Of a DNA stretch of 64,000 nt, positions 24,833-37,335 are shown piece after piece; positions within the stretch are counted from its first letter, which is position 1; every line of letters starts with the position of its first letter. Position numbers and translations under genes: made by a program. The notes beneath the pieces were generated by a model. It had not been told where the DNA came from, made no database searches, and saw only the letters and a list, made by a program, of their open reading frames with translations. The DNA lies in the NCBI GenBank assembly GCA_963514095.1, contig OY741280.1, positions 9,437,964 to 9,501,963 of the forward strand, written 5' to 3'. This stretch comes from Eutrigla gurnardus. Lineage: Eukaryota > Chordata > Actinopteri > Perciformes > Triglidae.

Positions 24833-27339
24833 GGGTGCATTACTGATTAATTCAGGCCTCTGATCCCTAGCTGTGAGAGCAAAACCCCCCTCTCTCTTCT
24901 CCAACTTCACATTTCAAAATTTGTTGCTGGGCTCTTGGTATTCCTCAAACCGAGCTCCAAGAAGAATCAACTATCCCATTCGCCCATCAATGATTCACTG
25001 TCATACCCTAGGCTGGAATATAACAACACAGCAATAAAAAGTTTGGAAGTGTGTGCATGTGTGAAGAGTGAGTGAGTCAATTCATCAAAGTCAAGTCAAA
25101 GTATGGTCACCCCAGAAAAATACTTCAGATTCTTTTTCAAATTTGTTTAGCCTATTGCTTTGGAGGTATTACCTCACGGACGGGAGCAAGTACTTCAAAT
25201 GAATCCCAGTTGCGGCAGGTGAATAAAGGCTAGTCCAAAACCTTTGAATAATTAAGGGGGATGGTTGGATATTGCAGCAAGTCTGCAGGTAGATTTGATG
25301 TAGGTCCAGCTCTTACACAGACGTTCCAGAAATCAAAGCACTCTTTGACGTGCCTGGGCATGACAGCAATCCTTGATAGCTGCATAAGAGAAGGCTAGGA
25401 TCAATACACCCCTATTGGTTGACAATCCACCCACCTGGGACACTCTCTCTTTGTCAGCCCGGCTGAAAACAGATAGCATGATGGTTGCATCATTCTTTTT
25501 TCGTCAGTTGTGCAGATCCCCAACGTTGTAATTAATGAAAAAAAGGCGATACAGAGAGGTAGGTGAATGTTGCTTCAAATCAAAATGACCTCAAGATTTG
25601 TCTTTGATGGTTCGCTCAGATGAAACAGGCAGACTTCATGAAAGTGAGGACAATTTTAGGGATGAGGTCTGGCTAGAATTCAGCTTCAGGTGCGTCAAAA
25701 TAAGTCATCTCAAGGACGGGACGCCTTAACATCGCCGTCAGAGAAGCAGTTAGAGTGACATCAAACCTGCCTGTCTGCAGCTTTGTCTTGTTCTCTCAGG
25801 TGTTTCTGTCGACTGTAAGTGAGAAAAGATCGGTGAAAGACGCGTCAATATCTCCCCTCCGGACACTTCATGCTGAGATCTGCAAGAAAAATCAATCACT
25901 TGTTTCAATTCTCTCATCTGTGGTCTTCTAACCGTAATGTCTTAAAAAAAATCCTTGGTCTTGTAATTATAAAAGCAGAGTCATATACTGCCTATTTGTT
26001 TCTATCCCAAAAAAAAGGCTTATTTCACAGTTTGAAATATCACCTCAGCTTCCCGACACTGCCAAAAAGAATCAGCTGCAATCTGAGCCGATTGTCATAC
26101 ACAAACTGAAGTGGATCCATTGCCATTACATCATCTGCATGAAGAAAACTTGTTTTTAAATTTGTATCTTATAGCTTACAGTATTTTAATCAGTGGGTAA
26201 ATTGTCCTGGGAAGACTTAATTTAGAAGAATGTGCACTTTACTTGCCTGGATGTAATCTCCTGAAAATGGATTTTAAGACTAGACTCAAAAAATGAGTTG
26301 GCTTTTATTTCAGTTTCACCTCATCTGTAAACATAAAATGGGAGAAACATAGTCTACAGCACAAGTTATGGATACAACAAGATAATTCACAAGAAAATAG
26401 CTGTGGTCACAGCTCCACAAAAAAAACAAAAAAACACAGTACCAGGATGTGGGTATATTGGAGCCATATTTCTAACGCATCACCAAAGGCAGCCCGTTAA
26501 ACCCCTGCATCATTTTTAGTTTTGTAGTCTTAGTCTTGTTTCACAACTAAAGTGATGCTGCTGAGTTTCTTGAAAGCAATTCTCAAATGTGTCCCAGTTG
26601 TCCCGTATGTCAGCCTCGGCGCCGTGGCCAGACAATCTCATGGGATTTCAATCACAGCGGTGCCGTTGCTTGTTTATCCTCCCCTCGACACGTTTGCTGC
26701 CTCCAGCAGGCATCGCTATCATCAGCTAACTATCTGTCACTACAAGCTAACAGAGCTTTGCGTCTGTTGTCCCCACCTCCCAAACATCCATCCCCTCAAG
26801 GCCCCACCGCCTCCTTCTGGCCTCCAATGGTTGACCCGCTAGGACTCACGCCGCGGTTTTCCACAGCTGACAGACGTGTGATAAAAACGGTGAATTAGCC
26901 ATTACTGCTCAGAGTCAAAGAGACGTCCATGTCTTCGACATTGGACTCGTTTCGCTAGCTTTCTTTCTTATCCACTTGCCTATTTAATAAGAACAGACGG
27001 AGATGATCTGGAAACTAAAATAAAAATCAGTGGAACTCCTAAAGAGTGAGTGGGCCTAAGCCCTGGGGCTGAAACAAATCACCTGAGGCAGAGTGCTATT
27101 CTACTTTGTACTTTGAGACACCCCCCCCCCCCTTCAATGTCTATTTTAGTCATGAATAGGTATGAGAGGAAAATGGGGTATTTCCTTTAATTAGAAACCC
27201 AAGGTACATGAAAATGTGATCTTTTTGTTCTTTGACTAATTAGGCTGCATGTATCTAGAAATATGCATTGTGTTCTTACCTGAGTGTAAGTTTGGGCCAC
27301 CCTTAGGGTTGACCTACTAAAAGTTACAGGGATAGCGTG

Positions 27340-27343
27340 TGTC

Positions 27344-27429
<86 letters not shown>
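27340..27429 (+). repeat. GT microsatellite
   Basis: About 43 uninterrupted units, continuing into a short CACGCGCACG alternating purine-pyrimidine tail. Confidence 0.97.
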
Positions 27430-27430
<1 letters not shown>

Positions 27431-27637
27431 ACGCGCACGGCCGAGTGCATGTATGTCCGTGTGCGAAAACTTTGAGCAGCAATTCAAGGTGAGAAATGGG
27501 TGTGTGTTGTGACAAGAAAGTCATGGCTCTGTCTGTGAAATGGCAAGTAAAGAAAGAAAATGTCATTCCCAGATGTGGAAAATCACGAAATGAATCTCCC
27601 AGAGGAAAAGGGTAACACCACACAAAAACCACACACA

Positions 27638-27638
27638 T

Positions 27639-27669
<31 letters not shown>
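27638..27669 (+). repeat. T11-G21 homopolymer junction
   Basis: Eleven T are followed directly by 21 G (27649-27669). The neighbouring GT array begins about 70 bases downstream. Confidence 0.93.
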
Positions 27670-27735
27670 TTACTCTTACTATACCTTCATCTGCCCCCTA
27701 ACAGACAGCAGGTCTTTAGGGAGTCCTGACGAGAG

Positions 27736-27737
<2 letters not shown>

Positions 27738-27818
<81 letters not shown>
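27738..27818 (+). repeat. GT microsatellite
   Basis: About 40 TG units; the cysteine-valine frames across it are artefacts. Confidence 0.97.
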
Positions 27819-27819
<1 letters not shown>

Positions 27820-29307
27820 CAAACTAACCCAGGTACTTCTGTGAAGGTTAAGGCAAGGATCTACTTTGAGAGACAGACAGGAGAAACAAAAGACAGGCCT
27901 GGAGTTTTGTCAGGGTTTTTGTTTAAGCTTTGGTTAGCATTTGGCTGCAGCTGAACCAAGCTTCTCTTGTTTTTCAAAGCAACCCTCTCCTGCCCTCGAA
28001 CTGTTGGCACTCCTGTCCATCAACATGGACAACACTACAAGTGTACAGGATCCAGCATACGTGGGTACATGCTGGCTCGTCCCTGCTTCTCCTTCAGTTA
28101 AATAGACGTATTTGCTGTTGAGACAGCAAGAGTGAGAGCCTGATGGCTCACAGAGAGGTTGTATGAGGTAGGCTACTTATCTGTCGTCGGTTTATTACCT
28201 AGCTTGGAGAGGCAGACAGGGCTTCAACTCTGAAGCAAAGCATCTGTGAACAGGGCCAACAGCAAAACATATCGAAGCCACCGAAAAGAAAAAAAAATGT
28301 AACGTAAAATCAATATCTGCTAAGTGTATAAGTGTACACTATATTCAAAATGAAATCCATTAAAAATATAAACTGAAAGGGAAACATACTGTTGTTACAA
28401 ATGGAGTCTGCTTTGAAGAAAGCATAGAAAAGTTTCACTTTCAGTTCAGTTTCCCCATCAGAAAGTCCTGTCAAGATAAAGTGGTGAAAATATTCTAAAT
28501 ATAGCATAGACCCCATATAATATTGATGTTTAGGTAAGCCTTTTTTTGTGGCTGTGGCGATCCCTGTTGGTGTTGACAGTGGGGTCTGGAGTAGATTGCT
28601 GGTTGATGGGGTTGGGCTAGCCTGGCAATCTGGTCACTGAGGACACCTGGCCAGTTCTCAGTCATTGTGTCTCACTCTCTTTTTCCTTGCAGACAGACGC
28701 CTGCCTCCCCGGGTGATGCAGCAGCCTTAAGCTTCAGTTATTTTGGTTTTCTTTGATGCACCATACAACATCCACACACACCATATTTAACATGCATGCC
28801 AACCTACACGGCTGATCTTACTGACTCACACACCTCATGTTATTGTAATATCTGATTTATCTTAACTATTGAGTTCTTGTTTTCCTTGTATTTCTTTGAA
28901 ACGGTGCGTCTCTATTGTTTGTCATGGCCTAGAGCCAGCTGTGCCAGTGGCTAAAACACATTTAGCTGTTGGCCCCGTCCAGGAGTACATTGCTTTACTC
29001 CTAAACTGGTACTCCTATCTGTTACTTCCAAATGGGTGTGTGCTGAACATCCATCATCTACTATAGGTAATACACTGACAACACACATACCATCCCACTT
29101 CAAAACAATCAAAATAGTGGTACAGGGTAAGAGATTACAAGGAATAAGCACATTTTGAAAGTACAAATACTGGCCGAAGCAAAAAGCATTAACAGCATAT
29201 GACTGGAATCAAACTTTCTAATCATCAAAGACAAAGAGCTAAAACCATGCAAAACTATTGCTACTGCACTCGGGCTTATATTACGAGGCAAGATAACTAC
29301 AGTATAT

Positions 29308-29370
29308 ATCAAAGTTACGTGACCAGATTTAATTTGATAATCAAATTAAATCTGGTCACGTAACTTTGAT
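29308..29370. repeat. Perfect 30-bp inverted repeat with 3-base spacer
   Basis: 29308-29337 and 29341-29370 are exact reverse complements, separated by TAA. The arms begin ATCAAAGTTACGTGACC. No flanking direct repeat is obvious. It could be a very short MITE, a cruciform-prone site or a locally templated inversion. Confidence 0.95.
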
Positions 29371-31503
29371 TGAAAAATATCAATATGGATGAACCAAGAT
29401 CTTGTTAATTCAAAATTCAAAAGACAATTTATACATAAATAAACATAAAGTCACCTTTTTGAATAAAAATACCATTAAACACTAAGACACCATTTTAAAT
29501 ACAAATATCTGTACTTCAGTAGCCGATATATGACTTTCATGCAGGGGACGGGTTTGGAGTACTGCTCTTCATCTCCACTCCGACATATAGTGGACCATCA
29601 CAGTGAGATAACTCTGTTGCCTGAGAGGACCAACTATCCGTGGTCAGTATTACGCTCTGTGCTTTAGCCAGTTCCACGTCAATGCCTTTCTGTTGTTTTA
29701 TAGAAGTCGGGAATTACGTTGCGCAGTGTAGCGCGGATCGATCGCTTTGATTAGGTGACGGAAGCCCACAACATGTGAACACGTGTTGCATTCAAGTTAT
29801 CCTGTAAAGCTCCGACATAGCCAATTCAGAGAGAAATACAAAGGACGGAAATGTGGAATCACATTTTATTGCAAAACCAAAAATACCTCAATTCACAAGT
29901 GCTTATTGAACCGTGCATGGCATACATTACGGTTCAATATTATATTGAGAATGGTGGCATCCCTTGTAGATACTAGATTCTGATGCTCAGTGTAATATCT
30001 ATATCTTTACGGTATCATGTTTGGTCTATAAAACTTGAGAGAAATCTAAAACCTAAAAACCTCAAATGTCTCTTTCTAAACTGGATTATTATGTAGTTAT
30101 TACCTCCCAGTTTACATAACTGTGTTTCTAACAAGGTTTTGCACATGACTGTGAGAAGGGATGAAAGGAAAGTTTAGCCGGGTTTGTGCTGGCTCGACTG
30201 ACAAGTCTGAACAGGTGAGCTTCCACAGCTCAACAGTGGGCTAATTGCAACATTTAGAAATGTGTGCTCTGTAAGGAAAATCTCGCTCATTTATCAGTCA
30301 TGCACTGCAAACTAAATAATCTACCATCCTCAAACAAGTAACCCCTCCAACTCATAAGTCCAACTGATATTTTTCCATCTGCATTATTTAATGAGAACGA
30401 GTGTCGGTACTATACAGCCTGTCTGCGTTGCTGAGCTGTAGCCTACTGCACTACAAAACAGTGTGAGGGAAAAAAGGGCATGTTCTTTGAAGCTCCCAGA
30501 CCGACTGCACATCAACCGTGTGTCTCTTGCTATGAAAGCAGACATGAAAGCACACCTTGATCCGAGGCAAAATCTCATCTAATGCGAGTAACTAACATAC
30601 AACCTTGATCATACGTGATCTAATGTGAATAACTAGTGTGTCACCTTGATGTGTGCAGTCACCGTGGCATCATCACCGCCGCCGCCTCTTTTTTTTTCTT
30701 CATTTTTTTTTAAAAGTCATACATATTTCAAGAGCAGTGCTTTCTGCTGCCCTCCTCAGGTCCGAGGAAATAACTTAGGAAGCCATGAAGAGCCTCTCAG
30801 GTGAATCCCTGTCAATAGAAGTGGTCTCTTCTCCTCCCACAGCTGAGATGGAGAAAAGGAGCTGCAGATAAACTGTTCAAACATTCACTGTGGCAAACTT
30901 ATCATGGTGTGCCCCACTGACACTGACTGTGTGTGTGTGTGTGTGTGTGTGCGTGGTGTGTGTTTGTGTGTGCTTACAAGGACATGTGCACTTGTCTGTG
31001 TTGGTGTCGCTAACAGAAGGATGATAGGAAATTGCACTTGCAATGTCAGTCATTGTGCCGAGTTGGAGAAGTCTCTACCTCCACGTTTGATGTAATTTCC
31101 GCTTTAATTTCATAATAAATTTAAAGCTGGATAAAAAAATGTGAGATAAAACCTGGAGTCATGATGTTTATTAGGTTGTGAATGAAAATAACATTACAAT
31201 AGCCGGGTGGCCAGGCGTCTGAATGAATGCAAAATTATGTCTCTGCTGGATGTGTAAATGAAAATCTCTCCTTACACTACGTTAGTCACAAAACATTTAT
31301 GAAGGTATGTCAATCTGTTCAGCTTGTTGCGTTGCACCCTAGTGGCCAAAAAAAATAACATTTACATGATTGCACCCTCAAATGTATTGCAGTTATAATA
31401 TATCTATAAAAATAAATTAATATCGTATAAGCCATAATCATGCAAATATTTGATTTAAAGCCCTAAAATATGTGCTACACTACTATGCTGCAGCGGTAGA
31501 CAA

Positions 31504-31524
31504 TGGATGGATGGATGGATGGAT
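31504..31524 (+). repeat. ATGG tetranucleotide repeat
   Basis: About five ATGG units. Confidence 0.9.
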
Positions 31525-34500
31525 ATTATGCTGCACCTAAAATGGGTGACAGCTCAAGGTTATCAGTAGTCATAGTAATGCAATAGGCTTTCCAGGAAAT
31601 ACGTTTTCCAGGTACACAGTGGTCCACAATAGTAAAACCCTGATCATCTCAGTCCGCAACACAGTCTTACAGAACTGAACCAGAGCCAACCAACAGAACT
31701 GAAAGCTACTGAAAGTTATGATACCGGAGCGAATACTAGTACCCTTAAAGTGATACTGTTACCACTAGAGTACTTCATTTGATGGCTAGCAAATTCCTGC
31801 TGCTTTGCACTAAGCTCATACAGCGGTTATGACTGATGACACCGTTCCAACCCAAGCTGGAGGAACGCCCTTGTTGTGGAAGTGTTATGCCCGTCCTTCC
31901 GTCCTCCCTCAGGTTAACACTGTTAGCTTTGTCAGCACTGTTTCTATTGCCAGCATGCTGTTAGCATAGTCAGCTGGTGGCACCGTTAGCTGCTAGCAGT
32001 AGATCCCGTTAATGTATCGAGTACCGATACCCAGCCTGTACAAAAGGTCGTCCCTCTGAGCATTATTCCTTTAAGTTTGTTGATAATTGTTGTGCATGTG
32101 AATTCCTACACTGCTGAGGTCCTTGAACGCACCACATACGTACTGCTCAGCTCAGAACAGGTATCGGCTGAACTGTCCCTCCGTGTGTCTGCAGTCAACT
32201 GATGACTGTAGTAGTTTTTGCCTTCAGATTTCATTATGTGATAAACACTTAGCTGCTAATGAGTGTCAAACAATTAGCCGCTAACTAGCAATAGCCTGAG
32301 TGCCTTATGCTAGGCTACTGCATTGCTAATCTTTGATGTTTATACTGTATATTGCATATCAATGCTCATTCTCTGTTTATTGTTTAATAATGATTTAAGT
32401 TCATAAATCATTTGGAGCTGTAGTTATCTGATTAGAGAGATAGTGTATATCTAACTCAGTATATTTTTATGTTAAGTTGTACCTTATTTCTAATCAATCT
32501 GTATTGTTGTGTTTAACATTGCAGAAACCACACACACACACACTCGGATTCATAAAAGGTTGAACTTTATTGCTGGCTCTGTCCTTCATTCTGCACTTAC
32601 CTGTGTCCTGACCCGACACCCTGAAGTGGTTGCTGCCACCTAAGATCCTATATAGTCAATCTGTCATACACAGCCCTTGCGCTAAATTTTATCAACAGAA
32701 AGCGAATATAATGGAAACTTCCTCGACAGCCTAAAATGTGTACCTAATTTAACTTCGGAACTGATTGAAAGGAATAAATGTAACCAATTAGCACAGATGG
32801 ACGAATGAAGGTGGAGTACTAGTATCACTTAGAGTGGGTGGCATGGTTTAAAACATGTCGGGAGCTGCCGTCTAAATAAAGCATGAGGTATTTAAGAGGG
32901 AAAGGGTTCATTTCTCTACTCAAGGAACCAGCTGCCACAGTTTGGCTTAATGAACATTGGACAGCATTTCTGATGTCATTAATATCACTATTTGTGAACC
33001 AGTGGGTGGTGGGCACGAATGTGAGACCGCCTGTGTGAGTGTGTGCGATTGCGCTTGTACCAATGTAGGGTTGATGGAACCCCCCAGAGTTTTAACACGT
33101 ACAACTGTTGACCGTGTCTGAGCTGTCGGTTTCCATTCATGTTAATTTAATGAGCGAACAGCGTGCACGCCTGGAGGCGGTTACGGCAAATCATAAAGCC
33201 AAATGAGACTGTAAGAGGCCGACTGAAGCAAAAGACTTTATCAAAATCAATAAGTTTAGCAAAGAGCCAAACAGGGCCTGTTTGCAAGGTTAACAGAACA
33301 CGGCTTCACAATCAATGATATATGACTAAATTTGAATCAGATCATCAACCAAACACGCACAGACAGTATTCCTACGTACCCAGGCTCGCCGTTTGTGAGG
33401 GCCCATTAATGGGATCGCTGACATCCTGCATGGATGCTTTATCCCATCATACACATACATCATCTACGTAAATGCAGTGTGAATGCCATTAACGTCACAG
33501 TTGAACCTGATTCTGCTGCTGCCACACCACTGTGAAAAACACTCAAGGTCAGACCCTTTTGTTCCTTTCCAGGAGCGTGGAAATGGAGATTTATTCTGCA
33601 TAACTAATGCTTTCCTCCATTCAATATACGATGCTTGTGGATTGGATGGAAAGATTTGTCTCAATTCACCACTGCTATTACTGCTCATCATGTAAGTTCA
33701 GAAGTGGTAAAGTACAAAAGTTGCATTGAATCTGATGACATCACATCTCAAAAACCATATTCATGGAAAAAGTGCCAGGTATTTATGGTACACAGCAGAG
33801 TGTTTCTTCTTGATTGCTTGGTTTTTCCTTTCTCGCTTCCTCAAAACCTTGAATATCATTCTTTTTTCTCCTCATGACTTTTCTCTAGAGGACCAACCTA
33901 ACTTTAGCCTCTCATTATATGCCAGCACATTGTTTCTGCCTTGCCTCTCCCTTGCTAGTGTTGGCAATTTATGATTGGGTCCCCGAGGACGGGTACTTAG
34001 TGCCTCAGAGAAAGTAAACATGAAGAAAACTGAAGAATTATGGTGCCACGAAGACCCAAATAACAAGACAGACAGACACACACACACACACACACACACA
34101 CACCTTTGACACAGACGGAACACATGGTGACATCCAGATCATATGGAATGATATCAAACATCAGCATTAAGTAGTGCGGGTAATGAAATTGCCTCGTTCT
34201 TGAACACTTTCGTTCCCTTCATCTGCTCCTCTCTCTTGTCGTTTGTCTTGTCACCTGAGTCTCCGGGGGGCCCTTTCACTGACAGTCGAGAACATGAATG
34301 CCATAATGCACTAAAGTCACTCATTTCTCTCCCAAGCTGTCACTTAACACCCCTCCGAGCTCTGCCTTTGTGCCACACCTGTCGGCTTTGCTTTCTGCGT
34401 GGATGTCTGTCTCTCTGTGTCCCTGTCGAAACTTTGTTTTCCACCAGTCATCACAGCCTTTATCTCACTGTGTCAGCTGTGTGCTAATGTGTGACGTTTT

Positions 34501-34537
34501 GTGAGGTCTGTGCAGGTGACTCTTGGTGGCATCACAA

Positions 34538-34540
<3 letters not shown>

Positions 34541-34612
<72 letters not shown>
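34541..34612 (+). repeat. CA microsatellite
   Basis: 36 uninterrupted CA units, about 190 bases left of the L1 target duplication. Confidence 0.97.
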
Positions 34613-34615
<3 letters not shown>

Positions 34616-34804
34616 CTGTATGTCAAGACTTGTTAAGGGCACCTTGTTATACAACGTATGAGAAGATATTAGTTTGTATTCAGTTCTATAAACCACTGCC
34701 ACAAAAAATATAATAGGGTAATAGAAGCATGCAGACGCCAAGCAATAATATTTTGTGAAACTGAATTTAAGCATTTATATACAGTACCTGGATGACTTTA
34801 AAGA

Positions 34805-34951
34805 TGCATGCTGGCAACACACTGAGAATGGGTTTGTGTAGGTTAACATACAAACAAACAAATCTCAATTGCACAGTTAAAATGTTATGGTACGCGATTA
34901 ACAAACAGTAAGAACCGTAATGTAATGTACTAATAATAAATGTTTTTTTCT
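34805..34951 (+). repeat. Left 147-bp direct repeat flanking the L1
   Basis: Identical base for base to 37189-37335, starting TGCATGCTGGCAAC and ending TGTTTTTTTCT. It abuts the poly-A end of the L1 (poly-T on this strand). It is interpreted as an unusually long target site duplication. Confidence 0.95.
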
Positions 34952-35126
34952 TTTTTTTTTTTGTACTTTATTTTTAAAGTCACCACGTGTCTGTACATTT
35001 ACATGTACACATAAAAGAAGGTCACGAGACATAGACAACATAAAAAAAATAAAAAAAAAAAACATATAACATCAACAATCACATAGACAGGCACTCAGAA
35101 AATAAATAATAAATAAACATTAAAAG

Positions 35127-35188
<62 letters not shown>

Positions 35189-37188
35189 TACAACGAGCAG
35201 GATAATCACAGTTACAACAACAAAATTATGATGATTAAATCAATTGTAGTAGGTTGACCACTTGGCCCATCTTGTCTCATATAGTCTGAGGTTACCCCTC
35301 ATTCTATATGTTACATACTCCATTTGATGTACCTGTTGAATGGTGTCCCTCCATTTTTCTATTGTTGGCTGGGTTTTCTGAAGCCAGTTTCTGGTGATTT
35401 GTTTTAGAGCAGTTATACGCAGCACCCTGAGCAAATAGTCGTCATTTTCCTCATGGGGTGTATCTATGGTCCTTCCCAATAGCATATACTCCATATTTAA
35501 TTGTACCGCACATCTTAAAATATGACTGATTTCTTTCTGTACCTTTTCCCAGAATATTTGCAAAATGGGACATGACCAGAATATATGTTGAACATTAGCG
35601 TATGGTTCGCCACATTCCCTCCAGCAGCTTGCTGATATTTTATTATTATATTTAGCTTGCTGCACTGGTGTTATGAAATATCGTGATTGTATTTTCCATG
35701 CATATTCCCTCCAATACGGCGATACAGTTGTTGTGTGAACATTCTGATTCATTTCCTTCCAACTCTCCTCTGATAGGTCTATATTCAATTCTTCTTCCCA
35801 TTTCAGTTTTGCCTTTGTATCTTGATATTTACAGTTATTTTCAAGAATAGTATATACAGCCGAGATTTGATGTGGGACTTTAATTTTATCATAATTCTTT
35901 ATCAAAAATTGTACCAGTGGATGTAAGTCTCTACTGGTCTTATTTTTTATTTCACTATTTTGGATATAACTTCTTATTTGTAAATATCGGAAGAAGTGGG
36001 AATGCGGCAAACGATACGCTTTACTTAAAGATTCAAATTGTATTATTCCCTTCTCATTTAAACACTGCCCAAAAATGGTCAGTCCCTTTTGTGCCCAGAT
36101 GTCGAAGGCATCATCCGTTTTGTTAGGCATGAATTCAGGGTCTTCTTTTATCTCTCTCAGAGCCAGTAAGTCTTTCTTTACTTCAACAACATTTTTAATT
36201 CTAGCCCAAATTTCTAGAGTGTTTCTAATTGATATATTATCTTTTACTGGTACTTTTCGTTGGTATTCTGTACAGAAAAGAATCGTTTTTATTGAACCAT
36301 GACACATAAACATCTCTATTGATCTCCACTTTGCCTCTGATTTGTCATTTAACCAGGTACGTATGTGCTTCATTTGCGCTGCCATATAGTAATGCTTCAA
36401 GTTTGGGAGGGCAAGTCCCCCCCTCTCTTTGGGCATTTTCAAAGTCTTCATCTTAACTCTAGGTTTCTTATCATCCCATATAAATTTACCAATCATTGTA
36501 TCCCAGATTTTGAAAGTGTTCACACATATATATAGTGGTATTGTTTGAAATAAAAATAAGAAACGAGGGAGTACATTCATTCTGATTGCATCTATTCTTC
36601 TACCCAAAGACCATATAGCTAATTTCCACCTATGCAGATCCTGTCTAACATGTGCTTCCAAGTCTTTGTAATTCAGCTGGTACAGTAATTTATTATTCTC
36701 TGGTAGCACAGTTCCTAGGTACTTTATTCTATCCCTGTCCCACTGCCATGGGTAGTTACTCTTCACCTCTCTACTTACTGGGGCTCCTAGAACCATTGCT
36801 TCACACTTCTGTATATTTAGTTTATATCCTGACACATTACTATAATTATCAATAACCTCCATAAGAGCTGGTAGTGATTTTTCTAGATTTGTAAGATATA
36901 AGACCACGTCGTCCGCGTATAAAGCCAATTTATGAGATTGCTCTGCTACTTTCACCCCCTCGATTTTGTTTGTTGCTCTGATACATGCTGCCAGGGGTTC
37001 AATACAGATTGCAAAGATCAGAGGAGATAGGGGATCTCCCTGTCTTGTTCCCCGTTGTAGTTCAAAACTATGCGAGAGAGTCCCATTTACTCTGATCTGT
37101 GCTTTTGAACTACTATACATAGCATGGAGCCATTTGATAAAGGTGTCATGAAAACCAAATCTGCTACAAGTTTCAAATATAAAAGGCC
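34952..37188 (-). mobile_element. 5'-truncated L1-type LINE
   Basis: The element lies on the minus strand between two identical 147-bp repeats. Its 3' end is at 34952, with a short A tail and an AATAAA signal just upstream on the element strand. The 3' UTR (about 34963-35239) contains long A/T tracts (35125-35186), which may also be a site of assembly error. The 5' end at 37188 falls inside the reverse transcriptase domain, so the endonuclease, first ORF and promoter are absent. 5' truncation, an A tail and flanking repeats are the signature of target-primed reverse transcription. Confidence 0.93.
35240..37187 (-). pseudogene. L1 ORF2 C-terminal two-thirds (RT and zinc-knuckle), 5' truncated
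   Basis: The open frame runs 682 codons without a stop (from 37288). Its first ~34 codons are target DNA, not L1. Element protein starts at RPFIFETCSRFGF. RT motifs follow: RQGDPLSP (residues 82-89) and the catalytic YADD (124-127, in ALYADDVVLYL). Then come an L1-type thumb and linker region with WDDKKPRVK and LALPNLKHYY. A C-terminal cysteine-rich knuckle follows (CWREC at 555-559, H568, C573). The protein ends ...RWAKWSTYYN. It corresponds to the ORF2 protein of fish L1-clade LINEs, which copies L1 RNA into DNA. Lacking the endonuclease and promoter it cannot move by itself. The intact frame and identical flanks indicate a young insertion. Confidence 0.92.
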
Positions 37189-37335
37189 TGCATGCTGGCA
37201 ACACACTGAGAATGGGTTTGTGTAGGTTAACATACAAACAAACAAATCTCAATTGCACAGTTAAAATGTTATGGTACGCGATTAACAAACAGTAAGAACC
37301 GTAATGTAATGTACTAATAATAAATGTTTTTTTCT
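37189..37335 (+). repeat. Right 147-bp direct repeat flanking the L1
   Basis: Exact copy of 34805-34951 adjoining the truncated 5' end of the L1; the sequence then continues as unique DNA (AACCAAGAAAAC). Confidence 0.95.

Larger units (their letters stand above)
21777..34804. other. Long non-coding stretch with microsatellites
   Basis: About 13 kb without a supported gene. It holds TA (22783-22823), GT (24766-24831, about 27340-27429, 27738-27818, about 30928-30951) and CA arrays (34076-34103, 34541-34612). It also holds a T/G homopolymer (27638-27669), an ATGG array (31504-31524) and a perfect palindrome (29308-29370). The region 31720-32060 has text resembling dispersed fish repeats with TATCGAGTACCGATACCCAGC-type wording but no ends. 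The 183-codon frame at 22780-23331 is a translated TA array running into C-rich DNA. Confidence 0.45.

Noticed and set aside
34541..34612. His-Thr repeat protein frames at this and other CA/GT arrays
   Set aside because: Direct translation of dinucleotide repeats.
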